Positions 37,002-45,260 of a stretch of DNA of 64,000 bases are shown here, one piece after another. Source of the DNA: a bacterium (lineage in GTDB: Bacteria > Armatimonadota > Zipacnadia > Zipacnadales > UBA11051); contig JAJFUB010000092.1 in the NCBI GenBank assembly GCA_021372615.1, positions 1 to 64,000 of the forward strand. Reading direction: 5' to 3'. A program made the position numbers and the translations under genes. Within the stretch, counting starts at the first letter, position 1. Every line of letters begins with the position of its first letter. A model generated the notes under the pieces. The model worked only from the letters and a program-made list of their open reading frames with translations, was not told where the DNA came from and searched no databases.

Positions 37002-38105
37002 CTACACCAGGTAGATCTCCAGGCCGCCGAGCGGCTGACTGATCATCTCGTCCTGCCACAACGGGTGCGGCATGAAGCTGTGCTCAATCAACTCCCGCGC
37101 CAGAAGCACCAGGCCGCCGTGCCACTCCGCGCCTCGCGCCCGCTCCAGTGCCGCCGCCAGCTCGTACAGCGCGGCGCCGTCTATGCCCTGACACGTATGG
37201 ATCAGGTTCTGCTGCTCAGGCAGGGACTCGATCGTCGCGAGAATCTCGTTGGTCGCGTACATGAACCGACCGGAGTCGCGCCTCACCTGCACCTGGCGCC
37301 GGGACCGTAGTAGCCCGACAATCTCCTCTTGGAAAAGCTCCGCCAGGTCCTCGGGCCCGATGATGATCTTGGGCTCCCAGTACTCCGGCCCCAGATCGTT
37401 CTCCAGCCGCAGCAGGCGGCGGACGTAGTCGGTACTGCACGGGCGGACGTTGGCCAGCACAAAGTCGTCGAAGCTCATCTCATCGCGCGCCCGGGCCAGC
37501 AGATTCGGCTCGCTGGCGCAGAAGAAGTTCGCGCACTTGACGGGCTTCCAGTCCTCGGCGAGGCACGCCTCGTGGTGGAAGATGCACCGCGGGGGGGCCA
37601 TCTTGCGCCCGCGGAAGCGGAAGCTCGCACGGCCCTGCGACAGGGTCGTCAGGGCCGCCTCGCCCCCGGGGAACTGCCGCATGCAGCGCAGCAGGTTTGA
37701 CCGCACAGCGCTGTATAGCAGCAGGCGGCTCATGCCCTCGCAGGTCAGGGGGAAGTCGCCGCCCATGTACTGCACGAACATGTGGAGGTCGGTGAGGCGT
37801 TGCTGCAACTCGGGCAGGCGGGCGCGGTCCTCATCCGCCAGGTTGGCCTCGGACAGCAGTTGGGCGACCTTGCCGGCCACCTGCAGGTCGGCGGCAATCT
37901 CCTCGCGCCGCAGGCGCAGGCCCTCGCGTAGCCGCCCCCCGAAGTCCGGGTCCATGAGCAGGCCCTTGTAGACCCGCCGCAGGCCCTGGCTGCCCATCAT
38001 GGTGCCCTGGTGGCAGCAGTTCTGACGGCACGCGCCGCATACCTCGTGCGTGAGTCGCGCGAGGGTGCTCCGCGCCGCCGCGATGCGCTCACGCAGGGCG
38101 CTCAT
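37002..38105 (-). CDS. Cysteine-rich protein of unknown function
   Basis: A 367-residue soluble protein I cannot assign. It has an N-terminal cluster CGACRQNCCHQG (about 20-31), a central CIFHHEAC and CANFFCASEPN pair (about 155-185), and a single Cys in RPCSTDY. This could build a metal or Fe-S site of the YkgJ-like kind. The remainder is mostly helical with charged repeats and no membrane helix. Its start overlaps the end of the enolase-superfamily gene by 17 bases, so the two form an operon behind the promoter at 39216-39244. Confidence 0.75.
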   Translation of the reverse strand: MSALRERIAAARSTLARLTHEVCGACRQNCCHQGTMMGSQGLRRVYKGLLMDPDFGGRLREGLRLRREEIAADLQVAGKVAQLLSEANLADEDRARLPELQQRLTDLHMFVQYMGGDFPLTCEGMSRLLLYSAVRSNLLRCMRQFPGGEAALTTLSQGRASFRFRGRKMAPPRCIFHHEACLAEDWKPVKCANFFCASEPNLLARARDEMSFDDFVLANVRPCSTDYVRRLLRLENDLGPEYWEPKIIIGPEDLAELFQEEIVGLLRSRRQVQVRRDSGRFMYATNEILATIESLPEQQNLIHTCQGIDGAALYELAAALERARGAEWHGGLVLLARELIEHSFMPHPLWQDEMISQPLGGLEIYLV

Positions 38106-39180
38106 CCGGCGCCTCCATCGCGTATTGCGCCACAATCGTCTCCTGCACCCGGCACCCCAGCCCGGGGCCGTCAGGCACCCCCACGAAGCCACGGGCGAAA
38201 TCCAGCGGGGGCGTGAGCAACTCGGCCAGCGGGGAGCGCATCGGCTCGACCTGCAGCGGGCCCACATGCCAGTAGGCCGCCGCCAGGTGCGCCGCCGCCG
38301 CCTGTGCCAGCGGCGAGGGGCCGTTGTGCAGCGTCATGCGCACGCCGTGCCGCTGCGCCAGGTCCGCCAGTCGCCGGGCCCCCGACAGCCCGCCACAGCG
38401 GCGCACATCAGCAACCAGGATGTCCAGCGCCTCCGCCTCCAGGGCCTGCGCGTGGTCAGCCAGCGTCACCAGCCCGCGCCCCCCGGCCAGTCCCGTGCCG
38501 AGGGTCCGGCGTAGGTCTGCGTGATCTTCCCAGCGCCCGGCCGGGAGCGGGCTCTCATACCAGAAGCCCTCGACCTGCTCGATGGCCTCCCCCACCTGGC
38601 GAGCAGCAGCGAGATCGCCATATCCCCCGCCGGCATCGGCCATGAGCGGCGTGGACTCACCGACGGCCCGCCGGACCCGGTGGATGGCGGGGACATCCTG
38701 TGCGGCGTCGCCCGACAGCGCCAGTTCGACCGCGCCGAACTGCGCCGCCAGGGCCTTGGCCGTCGCCGGCAGGTCGTCCTGCCCGACGCGCAGCCCCCCC
38801 GCGTAGCAGTCCAGGCGTCGCGTGCGCAGTCCGCCGGCCAGTCGGTGGCAGGGCACCCCGAGCTTCCGCCCGGCAAGGTCCCACAGCGCCACATCGACCG
38901 CTCCCAGCACGGCCATGTAGTCTCCGAGCGGGTCGGGCTGGTACTCGTTCAACAGGGCGATCAGTCGCTGCCAGGTGAGGCCGAAGTCGAGGGGGTCGGT
39001 GTGGGTGACAGCATCGCCGAAGAAGTCCACGGCGGCGACCAAGACATCGGTATCGGCCAGCTCGGCCTCACCGTAGGCCACGTCATCGTCGGAGATGACG
39101 CGCACCAGGAGGAGGCTGCCGACGCTCGCGGCGTCGCAGGGAATCTGCAGCAGAACCGGCTCCAGCCTGACCATCCGCAT
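38089..39180 (-). CDS. Enolase-superfamily (mandelate racemase/muconate lactonizing type) protein with altered active site
   Basis: A 363-residue protein with the superfamily capping domain (1-115) and barrel. YMAVLGAVDVALWDLAGRKLGVPCHRLAGG is a clear match. First and second metal ligands appear in LMADAGGGY and WYESPL, and DILVADVRRCGGLSGARRLADLAQRHGV is conserved. The third ligand, usually Glu in an AGGE turn, reads AGGR, and the K-x-K base motif on strand 2 reads VELAL. Catalysis by the usual proton-abstraction route is therefore unlikely without compensation. It may be a divergent enzyme or a binding protein. Confidence 0.82.
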   Translation of the reverse strand: MRMVRLEPVLLQIPCDAASVGSLLLVRVISDDDVAYGEAELADTDVLVAAVDFFGDAVTHTDPLDFGLTWQRLIALLNEYQPDPLGDYMAVLGAVDVALWDLAGRKLGVPCHRLAGGLRTRRLDCYAGGLRVGQDDLPATAKALAAQFGAVELALSGDAAQDVPAIHRVRRAVGESTPLMADAGGGYGDLAAARQVGEAIEQVEGFWYESPLPAGRWEDHADLRRTLGTGLAGGRGLVTLADHAQALEAEALDILVADVRRCGGLSGARRLADLAQRHGVRMTLHNGPSPLAQAAAAHLAAAYWHVGPLQVEPMRSPLAELLTPPLDFARGFVGVPDGPGLGCRVQETIVAQYAMEAPDERPA

Positions 39181-39215
39181 CGCTCGCTTCGTCGTGGGTC
39201 AATGTGTCTGCGCAC

Positions 39216-39244
39216 ATAGTACGGCCAACGGGCGGCACGGTCAA
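39216..39244 (-). promoter_or_regulatory. Sigma-70-type promoter of the enolase-like/Cys-rich operon
   Basis: On the minus strand, -35 TTGACC (39244-39239), 17 bases, -10 TACTAT (39221-39216), about 36 bases before the ATG. Confidence 0.7.
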
Positions 39245-39342
39245 CCGGGTCCGCGCGTGCGAGTCGCAGGTGCCGCTGCTTGCGACGTCGAAGCGCCTCC
39301 TGCCGCACTCAAAGACGCCCTATTGTCACAGGAGTTTCCTTC

Positions 39343-40689
39343 ATGTCTGCCAATGTCATCTCCGCCGCCAACATGCACAAACACCTCCAGCACCTGTGCG
39401 AGCGCATCGGCACTCGTCTGGCCGGTACCAAGGCCGAGGCCAAGGGGGCCGAGTACATCGCCGGCCAGTACCGCAAGCTCGGCCTGAAGACCGAGATCCA
39501 GGAGTTCCCCTGCATCACGTGGACCTGCAAACAGGCCGACTTCGCGGCGCAACTGGACGGCCGCTGGCAGGACGTGCCTATCCAGGCCAACACGCAGTCG
39601 CCCTCGACCGAAGGGGAGTTGGACACCGAACTGGTCTACCTGGAGACGGCGCAGGTTGAGGACACCGAGGGCAAGGACCTGCGGGGGAAGGTGGGGCTGC
39701 TGTTCGGGTCGGCGTACGCGTCAGTGGAGCGCATGGAGCGCCTGTGCAACTCGGGCCTGGCGGCGCTGTTGTATGTGGATGACCGCTTTCCGTTCTGCTG
39801 GCGCCTGGCCAGCGGGCTGATCGCCGGCTGGATTGATCTGCTGACGATCCCGACCGCCACCATCCCCTACATGCACGCATGGGACCTTGTCCGACAGGGC
39901 GTCAAGCGCGTGCGGCTGAGCCTCCAGATGGACAACTTCCGGTCGCACTCACAGAACGTCGTGGCCTCCCTGCCGGGCAAGCGGTCGCTGCCGCCGCTCG
40001 TGCTGGGCGGGCATCACGACTCGGTGGCGCTGGGTGTCGGCGCCGAGGACGACGGCACCGGCGTGGTGGCGGTGCTGGAGATTGCGCGGCTCATGCGCGA
40101 CCGCGAGCCGCTGCGGCCGATCCAGTTCGTCTCTTTCGGCTGGGAGGAGAACCTGTCCGAGGGGGCGCGCAACTATGTGATCCACCCGGCCAACGACGCC
40201 GCCAACACAGCCTTCATGTTCAACTTCGACTCGCTGGGGTCGTGGCTGGGGAACAACCAGGCGCACTGCACCGGCGACCGCGCCGTGCGCAAGTTCGTCT
40301 CGGAGTACTACCGCCGGCGGCGCTACGTGGCCGAGGTGACCGGCGACGTGTCGCCCTTCTCCGACCACTTCGCGTTCAACATGCTGGGCGTGCCGAGCGT
40401 CTGGTTCCACCGCATCAACTTCCCCGGCAGCCGCTTCTACCATCACTCCGAGTATGACCAGATAGGCGTCATCAACTTCGACCAGTTGGCGGAGACAACG
40501 CAGGCCGCCGCCGACATGGTCATCGCCCTGGCACAGCGCCCCGACCTGCCTTTCCCGAGCGCCATTCCCGCCGCCCAGCAGCGTATCATCGCCAGGCACC
40601 GCCGCGACCTGTATGACTGCATCTGCGACTGGCAGCAGCCGGGCCTGATGCGGCCGGTGGGCAAGCCCTGGCGGGAGGACATCCGGTAG
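39343..40689 (+). CDS. M28 family metallopeptidase
   Basis: A 448-residue aminopeptidase-like protein. Di-zinc ligands are in order: GGHHDS (His, Asp), AEDDGTG (Asp), FGWEENLSEGARNYV (Glu-Glu), NFDSLG (Asp) and YHHSEYD (His), a complete M28 site. A PA-like insert (about 90-190: DLRGKVGLLFGSAYASVERMERLCNSGLAALLYVD) splits the fold. No signal peptide is visible, so it may be cytoplasmic. AGGAG is 8 bases before ATG 39343. Substrate unknown. Confidence 0.88.
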   Translation: MSANVISAANMHKHLQHLCERIGTRLAGTKAEAKGAEYIAGQYRKLGLKTEIQEFPCITWTCKQADFAAQLDGRWQDVPIQANTQSPSTEGELDTELVYLETAQVEDTEGKDLRGKVGLLFGSAYASVERMERLCNSGLAALLYVDDRFPFCWRLASGLIAGWIDLLTIPTATIPYMHAWDLVRQGVKRVRLSLQMDNFRSHSQNVVASLPGKRSLPPLVLGGHHDSVALGVGAEDDGTGVVAVLEIARLMRDREPLRPIQFVSFGWEENLSEGARNYVIHPANDAANTAFMFNFDSLGSWLGNNQAHCTGDRAVRKFVSEYYRRRRYVAEVTGDVSPFSDHFAFNMLGVPSVWFHRINFPGSRFYHHSEYDQIGVINFDQLAETTQAAADMVIALAQRPDLPFPSAIPAAQQRIIARHRRDLYDCICDWQQPGLMRPVGKPWREDIR

Positions 40690-40717
40690 CAACTGGCTCC
40701 ACAGACCCCACCAAGAC

Positions 40718-40784
40718 AGTAGGGCAGGCGGCCTCGCCTGCCCTACATCACTTCGCGCGGGCGGACCTGCCCGCGCTACTGCCC
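40718..40784. repeat. Double-hairpin palindromic repeat (family B)
   Basis: Two hairpins: GTAGGGCAGGC/GCCTGCCCTAC (40719-40729, 40736-40746) and GCGCGGGC/GCCCGCGC (40755-40762, 40769-40776). It lies between convergent genes and may also stop transcription. The reverse complement closely matches 54114-54163 inside ispE. Confidence 0.75.
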
Positions 40785-40793
40785 TCTGGGGCC

Positions 40794-41753
40794 TCAGACC
40801 GGTTCCATGCGCCAGGCCGGGCGGGTGCGGAAGCGGTTCACAAACTGGTTCTTGAGGACCCCGGTCTCCTCCAGGTGCACCATGCACGCGCGGATGCAGC
40901 CGCGCGCACCCTCGAGGGCGGGGTTGTTGGTGTATACCGTCGGATAGCCACACACCTCGCGGAGCTTGCTGCCCCCGCAGTACTCCCGGCAGTAGTCCTC
41001 CTCCTTCGCCCCTGGCCGCATGAATGGGTTGTACTCGGCCTTCCCGCCGCAGTACCCGATCGAGCACCTCGTGATGTCCAGCCTGCCGAACTCCACCGTG
41101 TGACCGGCGATCACGATCCTGTCCGACTCCGTGGCTGAGATCGCCTGGGCGGAGCACTCCGCCACGCACTGCTTGCAGCCGTCACACAGGCCGCCCTCGA
41201 AGATGGGGTCGGGCTGAAGCGGCGCATCGGTGAGCAGTGCCACGAAGCGCTGGCGGGGGCCGAACTCCGGGGTCAGGAAGATCTTGCTCCAGCCGAACTC
41301 GCCCATGCCGGCGGCGTAGGCGGCGACGCGGTAGTCCACCAGGACATCCGGATGGGGCTTGTCGGGCGACACCGGACGGCTGAAGTCCGGGTCGAAAGCC
41401 TGCGTGTGGAAGCGGACGGACGTGCCCGGATAGTGGTTGGGGATCGGCGCAGCCTCGTAGCCGTGATCCTCGATGAAGCAGCACAGCTCGCGCAGGACCA
41501 CCGGCATATAGACCAGGTTCAGACCCCCGTACCCCATGGAGGCATACGCGGCGAAGTACGTGCCCTCCTCGATGCCTCGGAAGTATCCCCGCGGCAGCCG
41601 GAAGGCCAACACGACTGCGGCCTGCGCGTCGGGGAAGATGTAGCGGGGGTCCTGCTGCTTGGGCGCTCCCTCAAACCGGTCCATCGAGGCGATGCCCACG
41701 AGATCGGCGCCCAGCATCTTCGCCTGTGTCTTCACTGCCTCCGCCGTCAGCAT
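40794..41753 (-). CDS. QueG-like (epoxyqueuosine reductase-related) iron-sulfur protein
   Basis: A 319-residue protein with the N-terminal AKMLGADLVGIASMDRF pattern shared by QueG and reductive-dehalogenase-like proteins and a central GMGEFGWSKIFLTPEFGPRQRF block. One ferredoxin-type cluster motif, CDGCKQCVAEC, is complete. A C-terminal C-x3-C (GCIRACMVH) plus extra Cys (CREYCGG, CSIGYCGG) supplies a second site. It is too divergent to be the tRNA enzyme itself with confidence. A paralogue lies at 60608. Its first 83 bases overlap the end of the IclR gene in another frame. Confidence 0.78.
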   Translation of the reverse strand: MLTAEAVKTQAKMLGADLVGIASMDRFEGAPKQQDPRYIFPDAQAAVVLAFRLPRGYFRGIEEGTYFAAYASMGYGGLNLVYMPVVLRELCCFIEDHGYEAAPIPNHYPGTSVRFHTQAFDPDFSRPVSPDKPHPDVLVDYRVAAYAAGMGEFGWSKIFLTPEFGPRQRFVALLTDAPLQPDPIFEGGLCDGCKQCVAECSAQAISATESDRIVIAGHTVEFGRLDITRCSIGYCGGKAEYNPFMRPGAKEEDYCREYCGGSKLREVCGYPTVYTNNPALEGARGCIRACMVHLEETGVLKNQFVNRFRTRPAWRMEPV

Positions 41754-42537
41754 GCTGCTGTGCTCCTTGTGTCAGTGTTGACGTCACGCCACTGCCGATG
41801 CGGGCAGCAGCGGCGGTAAGCTCTCGCAGAACCTCATCCGCCACGGCGGCCGCAGCCTCCGTGGCGCTCATGGACAGGCCAACCATGCCCGCCAGCACCC
41901 CCGGCGGGCTGAACACCGGGGCGCCGGCGCGCAGTGTCTCGGCGGCCGCCCCCACCGGCAAGTGGACGTACCCCAGCCGCCGGGCCTCAGCCAGGAAGGC
42001 ATCCAGCGCCTCCGAGGTGCCCCAGTAGTGGGCTCCGAACTCCTCGAAGGCGTGGTGGGCCCGGAAGGCCTCGCGCTCTCCTGGCGTACAGAACGCCTGG
42101 TACGCCAGGCTCACGGCAGCGCTGTAGGGTAGCAGCGGCGGATGATGGGGATGCTGGATGACGCCGGCGCGGTCGGGGGCGGTGCGGACGACGACGACTA
42201 CCTCTGCCCCGATGGCCTCGGCGAGGATGACGCTGGCCCGCGGGAACAGCCGGCCCAGCGCCCCCACCTCTTGGCTGGCCTGGCGGAGCAACTCCCGACG
42301 TGCCTGGGCCTGGACGAGGTCGAAGCACGCGGCCCCGAGACGGTAGCGAACGGGCCGCGGCGTCTTCTGCAGATACCCCCGCGCCACGAGCGTCCGCGCC
42401 AGGTTATGGGCCGTCGGCGAGGCCAGACCCAGCGCACCAGAGATGTCCTGGAGTGTCAGCCCGCTCTCGCTGCGGGCGACCATCTCCAGGATATCGAGGC
42501 TGCGCAGGACCGATTGGACGAGGCTATCGCTTGGCAT
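41671..42537 (-). CDS. IclR family transcriptional regulator
   Basis: A 288-residue regulator. The N-terminal winged helix (1-70) reads VQSVLRSLDILEMVARSESGLTLQDISGALGLASPTAHNLARTLVARGYLQKT, the IclR pattern. A GAF-like effector domain follows, with ASVILAEAIGAEVVVV and a PVFSPPGVLAGMVGLSMS end. The extra about 40 residues at the C-terminus overlap the QueG-like gene. IclR proteins respond to small carboxylates or aromatics. It has a perfect promoter and an inverted repeat just upstream, suggesting autoregulation, and probably regulates the overlapping Fe-S gene. Confidence 0.9.
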   Translation of the reverse strand: MPSDSLVQSVLRSLDILEMVARSESGLTLQDISGALGLASPTAHNLARTLVARGYLQKTPRPVRYRLGAACFDLVQAQARRELLRQASQEVGALGRLFPRASVILAEAIGAEVVVVVRTAPDRAGVIQHPHHPPLLPYSAAVSLAYQAFCTPGEREAFRAHHAFEEFGAHYWGTSEALDAFLAEARRLGYVHLPVGAAAETLRAGAPVFSPPGVLAGMVGLSMSATEAAAAVADEVLRELTAAAARIGSGVTSTLTQGAQQHADGGGSEDTGEDAGRRSRGHRLDGPV

Positions 42538-42547
42538 ACTTCATCTA

Positions 42548-42567
42548 TGCTGAAGAATATATCAGCA
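42548..42567. promoter_or_regulatory. Candidate IclR operator
   Basis: Inverted repeat TGCTGA-N8-TCAGCA in an AT-rich island between the -10 box and the iclR start codon, well placed for autorepression. Confidence 0.5.
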
Positions 42568-42570
42568 GTA

Positions 42571-42599
42571 ATGATACATACACAAGCACGCCCTGTCAA
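42571..42599 (-). promoter_or_regulatory. Sigma-70-type promoter of the iclR gene
   Basis: On the minus strand, -35 TTGACA (42599-42594), 17 bases, -10 TATCAT (42576-42571). Confidence 0.75.
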
Positions 42600-42655
42600 G
42601 CGGTGATGCCGCACGGGTTGGAGCGGGGACGTGTCGAGGAGCGGCTCAGCGCCGG

Positions 42656-43594
42656 TCAGGCCCGCCAGACGTTGCTCTCGCGGCTGCGGTACTTCCGCGC
42701 CTGACCGATGATGTCTACGCCGACCGCGTTGCTCCACGCCGCGATGAGCTGCGTGAACAGCGGGCCGGGCGTCTGCTCGAACGCCATGTGGTTGACGCGG
42801 CTGCAGGGCAACATGCAGTACGAGGAGGTCGTCCAGAAGGCCTCGTCAGCGCTGTAGACGTCGTAGAGCGTCAGGTCCCGCTCGACGACGGGGATCCCCT
42901 GCTCCTGCGCCAACTCGATGACGACGCGGCGGCTGATGCCTTCGAGGACGTTGCGCGTTGTGGGGGTGTAGAGCACTCCGTCGCGGGCGATGAAGAAGTT
43001 GGCGCCGGTGCCCTCGGTAACAAAGCCATCGGTGTCCAACAGTAGCGCGAAGGCATGAGAATCGCGCGTCTGGGCCTCGAGCTTGGCCATGAAGTAGTGC
43101 AGACGGTAGCGGGTCTTGCCGCGCGGGTCCACGACGGCGGGGGGCACGTTGCGCGTGGTCGCCACGATCGCCGGCTTGCCTGCGTCGTAGCAGTCGCAGT
43201 ACTCGTCGTAGGGCAGGTAGCTCACATACGCCATGACGGTGGGCGGGCTGTGGTGGCCCTTCATCATCGGGTGTGGGAAGCCCTGGCCGGGCGTGACCTG
43301 CGCGCAGATCCAGCAGTCGTCGTCCTCCGGTATGGCAGCGATGTTGGCCTCGACGACGGTCCGGATCGCCTGCGCCATCTCCTCCCGGCTGACCAGCGGC
43401 GGCAGGCCGCAATACCGCATCGAGCATTCGAGCCGGTCCAGGTGATCCTCGAGGCGGAACAGCTCGTGCCGGAAGGTGCGCAGGGCCTCCATGAAGACCG
43501 CGCTATACATGAATCCGATGTCGAAGATCGAGACCTTCGCTTCGGCCTCGGGGACAAGCTCGCCGTTGAGATAGATGAGGTTGGTCGCGCCCAT
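42656..43594 (-). CDS. Class IV aminotransferase (branched-chain/D-amino acid aminotransferase family)
   Basis: A 312-residue PLP fold-type IV protein. It starts with YLNGELVPEAEAKVSIFDIGFMYS, the family's opening strand. The PLP lysine is probably in RGKTRYRLHYFMAKLEAQ. GFVTEGTGANFFIARDGVLYTP is the diagnostic EG(x)nN(L/F)F motif, and NVLEGISRRVVIELA follows. Substrate is not clear: BCAT-type enzymes and D-amino acid aminotransferases share these motifs, and the two-domain length (about 310) fits IlvE. No ilv genes are nearby. AGAGGA precedes the ATG. Confidence 0.87.
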   Translation of the reverse strand: MGATNLIYLNGELVPEAEAKVSIFDIGFMYSAVFMEALRTFRHELFRLEDHLDRLECSMRYCGLPPLVSREEMAQAIRTVVEANIAAIPEDDDCWICAQVTPGQGFPHPMMKGHHSPPTVMAYVSYLPYDEYCDCYDAGKPAIVATTRNVPPAVVDPRGKTRYRLHYFMAKLEAQTRDSHAFALLLDTDGFVTEGTGANFFIARDGVLYTPTTRNVLEGISRRVVIELAQEQGIPVVERDLTLYDVYSADEAFWTTSSYCMLPCSRVNHMAFEQTPGPLFTQLIAAWSNAVGVDIIGQARKYRSRESNVWRA

Positions 43595-43616
43595 GGTCGC
43601 CAGGTCCTCTCGGTCT

Positions 43617-43682
43617 GTGGTCGCGGTCGGTGGCCGCTCCCACAACGGCTGCCGTTCGGTGTACGAGCGGTCACCGACGGTG
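43617..43682. repeat. Family C palindromic repeat pair
   Basis: One direct copy (GTGGTCGCGGTCGGTGGCCGCTCCCAC-like, 43617-43643) and one inverted copy (43653-43682) between the aminotransferase start and the thiamine operon promoter. Confidence 0.7.
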
Positions 43683-43707
43683 ACAACCCGTTCCCCATAG
43701 AATCGCC

Positions 43708-43736
43708 TTGACCTGCCGCGGCGAACGCGCTACGCT
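43708..43736 (+). promoter_or_regulatory. Promoter of the TPP-riboswitch operon
   Basis: -35 TTGACC (43708-43713), 17 bases, -10 TACGCT (43731-43736). Transcription would start near 43743, just ahead of the aptamer. Confidence 0.7.
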
Positions 43737-43749
43737 AAGGGCACAACCG

Positions 43750-43858
43750 AACACGCTAGGGGTGCTGCTGGACGGAGCCTCGCTCCACACAGCGGCTGAG
43801 AGGGCCTCGGGCCCAACCCTGAACCTGATACGGATAATACCGGCGTAGGGAAGCGAAA
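43750..43858 (+). ncRNA. TPP riboswitch (THI-box) aptamer
   Basis: The conserved thi-box blocks are present in order: CTAGGGGTGC (43756-43765), GGCTGAGAGGG (43794-43804), AACCCTGAACCTGAT (43815-43829), CGGATAATACCGGCGTAGGGAAG (43831-43853). The variable P3 arm has an extra GGAGCCTCGCTCC hairpin. A terminator follows, so thiamine pyrophosphate should stop transcription. Exact ends are approximate. Confidence 0.95.
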
Positions 43859-43870
43859 GACGTGCTCTTT

Positions 43871-43905
43871 CGGCGCAACGGCATCCGTTGCGCCGCTTTG
43901 CTTTC
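43871..43905 (+). terminator. Riboswitch expression-platform terminator
   Basis: A perfect 11-bp stem (43871-43881 with 43885-43895), 3-base loop, followed by CTTTGCTTTC. It lies between the aptamer and the first gene, the arrangement for TPP-induced premature termination. Confidence 0.8.
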
Positions 43906-43928
43906 TGAGGCCCGAAAGGGTGACTGAC

Positions 43929-44642
43929 ATGTCACGGAGGAATGGTTTCACGCTGATCGAGTTGCTGGTGGTGATCGCGATCATCGCGATCCTGGCCGCG
44001 ATCCTCTTCCCGGTCTTCGCGAAGGCCCGGGAGAAGGCCCGGCAGTCGTCCTGTCTGAGCAACCTCAAGCAGATCGGCACCAGCGTCATGATGTACGCGC
44101 AGGACTACGACGAGATGTACCCCATGAGCTACCAGGACGTGTCTTCGGGCGCGGGATCGGCCCTACAGATCCCGATGACGTGGCCCAACCGCCTGCAGCC
44201 GTACATCAAGAACCAGCAGCTCTACAAGTGCCCGTCCGATGGCCGCGCGCCGAACGTGGACTTCACCGGCTGCCGGGCCATCGCCCAGAGCTACTGCTGG
44301 AACTACTGGATGGGCATGGATATCCCCGGCTGGTACGACCCCAGCAGCTACCACACCTACTGCGTCACCTGCAGCCTGTCCGATGTGAAGGCCCCGGCGC
44401 AGTGCGCCATGCTCTGGGACGACAGTTCCGACTGGCTCGCCGCCGGCTGGGGTGGGCGCTTCAACACCCTTGACAGCCCCGACTGGGCCTATGATCTGGG
44501 CCCTGGCACCCTCAAGGGGCGCCACAACGGTGGCGACAACCTCGTCTTCGCTGATGGCCACGCCAAGTGGTACAAGCTCAATGTGTCGTCCGACACCGAG
44601 ACGACCGGAGGCATCACCGTGAACCCGAGTGTCGAGCCATGA
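43929..44642 (+). CDS. Pilin-like protein (prepilin signal, H-X9-DG) encoded in the thiamine operon
   Basis: A 237-residue protein with [11 protein letters not shown] processing site, [51 protein letters not shown] and [17 protein letters not shown] (H-X9-DG). The middle is rich in Trp, Tyr and Cys ([25 protein letters not shown]), more aromatic than in the five relatives here. GAAAGGG is 8 bases before ATG 43929. It is the first gene after the TPP riboswitch, and its stop codon overlaps the thiN start in ATGA. Regulation by thiamine status follows from this layout; a role in thiamine capture is speculative. Confidence 0.9.
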   Translation: MSRRNGFTLIELLVVIAIIAILAAILFPVFAKAREKARQSSCLSNLKQIGTSVMMYAQDYDEMYPMSYQDVSSGAGSALQIPMTWPNRLQPYIKNQQLYKCPSDGRAPNVDFTGCRAIAQSYCWNYWMGMDIPGWYDPSSYHTYCVTCSLSDVKAPAQCAMLWDDSSDWLAAGWGGRFNTLDSPDWAYDLGPGTLKGRHNGGDNLVFADGHAKWYKLNVSSDTETTGGITVNPSVEP

Positions 44643-45250
44643 GGGCGCTCATCCTGTGCAATGGTGAGCGACCATCGGCGGGGCTACTCGCCCGTCAGTT
44701 GGCGCAGACGGACGTTGTCATCTGTACCGACGGGGCGCTCGAGTGGGCGGTGCAGATGGGCTGTCGCCCGGACGTTGTCATCGGCGACATGGACTCGGGC
44801 GAGCCCCTCTCCGACTGCGAGGTCGTGGACTGCGGTCCCCACGGGATGCAGGAGAACTCCGACGCCGAGAAGGCCCTGCTCCTGACGCTGGAGGGAGGGG
44901 CGGAGCGCATCGTGCTGCTCGGAGCGACGGGGCAGCGGCTCGACCATACGCTCGCCAACGTCTGGGTTGTGGCTCGCTATCACGACCGTGTGCAGGTCGT
45001 CCTGGCGGACGACTGGAGCGAGCTGTTCGTGATCCACGACCGCTACGCGCGGGTCGCCACGCCCGGGGAAGCCCTATCCCTGGTGGCGCTGACGCCGGAC
45101 GTGACGCTCGACACCGAGGGCCTGCGCTGGCCGCTGCACGGCCCGCTGGAGATGGGGACCCGCGGCCTGAGCAACGAGGCTGTGGCCGAAGAGATCGTCG
45201 TGGATGTGCACAGCGGTCTCGTCGCTGTCATTACCCCTGCCGCGCGATAG
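44639..45250 (+). CDS. thiN: Thiamine pyrophosphokinase
   Basis: A 203-residue enzyme converting thiamine and ATP to TPP and AMP. Motifs: [46 protein letters not shown] in the catalytic half, and [21 protein letters not shown] in the thiamine-binding C-terminal beta domain. The Asp residues of GDMDS and LDHT bind magnesium and the pyrophosphoryl group. Its ATG overlaps the pilin-like stop codon, so it is translated by coupling. It makes the ligand of the upstream riboswitch, closing a feedback loop. Confidence 0.94.
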   Translation: MRALILCNGERPSAGLLARQLAQTDVVICTDGALEWAVQMGCRPDVVIGDMDSGEPLSDCEVVDCGPHGMQENSDAEKALLLTLEGGAERIVLLGATGQRLDHTLANVWVVARYHDRVQVVLADDWSELFVIHDRYARVATPGEALSLVALTPDVTLDTEGLRWPLHGPLEMGTRGLSNEAVAEEIVVDVHSGLVAVITPAAR

Positions 45251-45260
45251 GACCGTGCCC

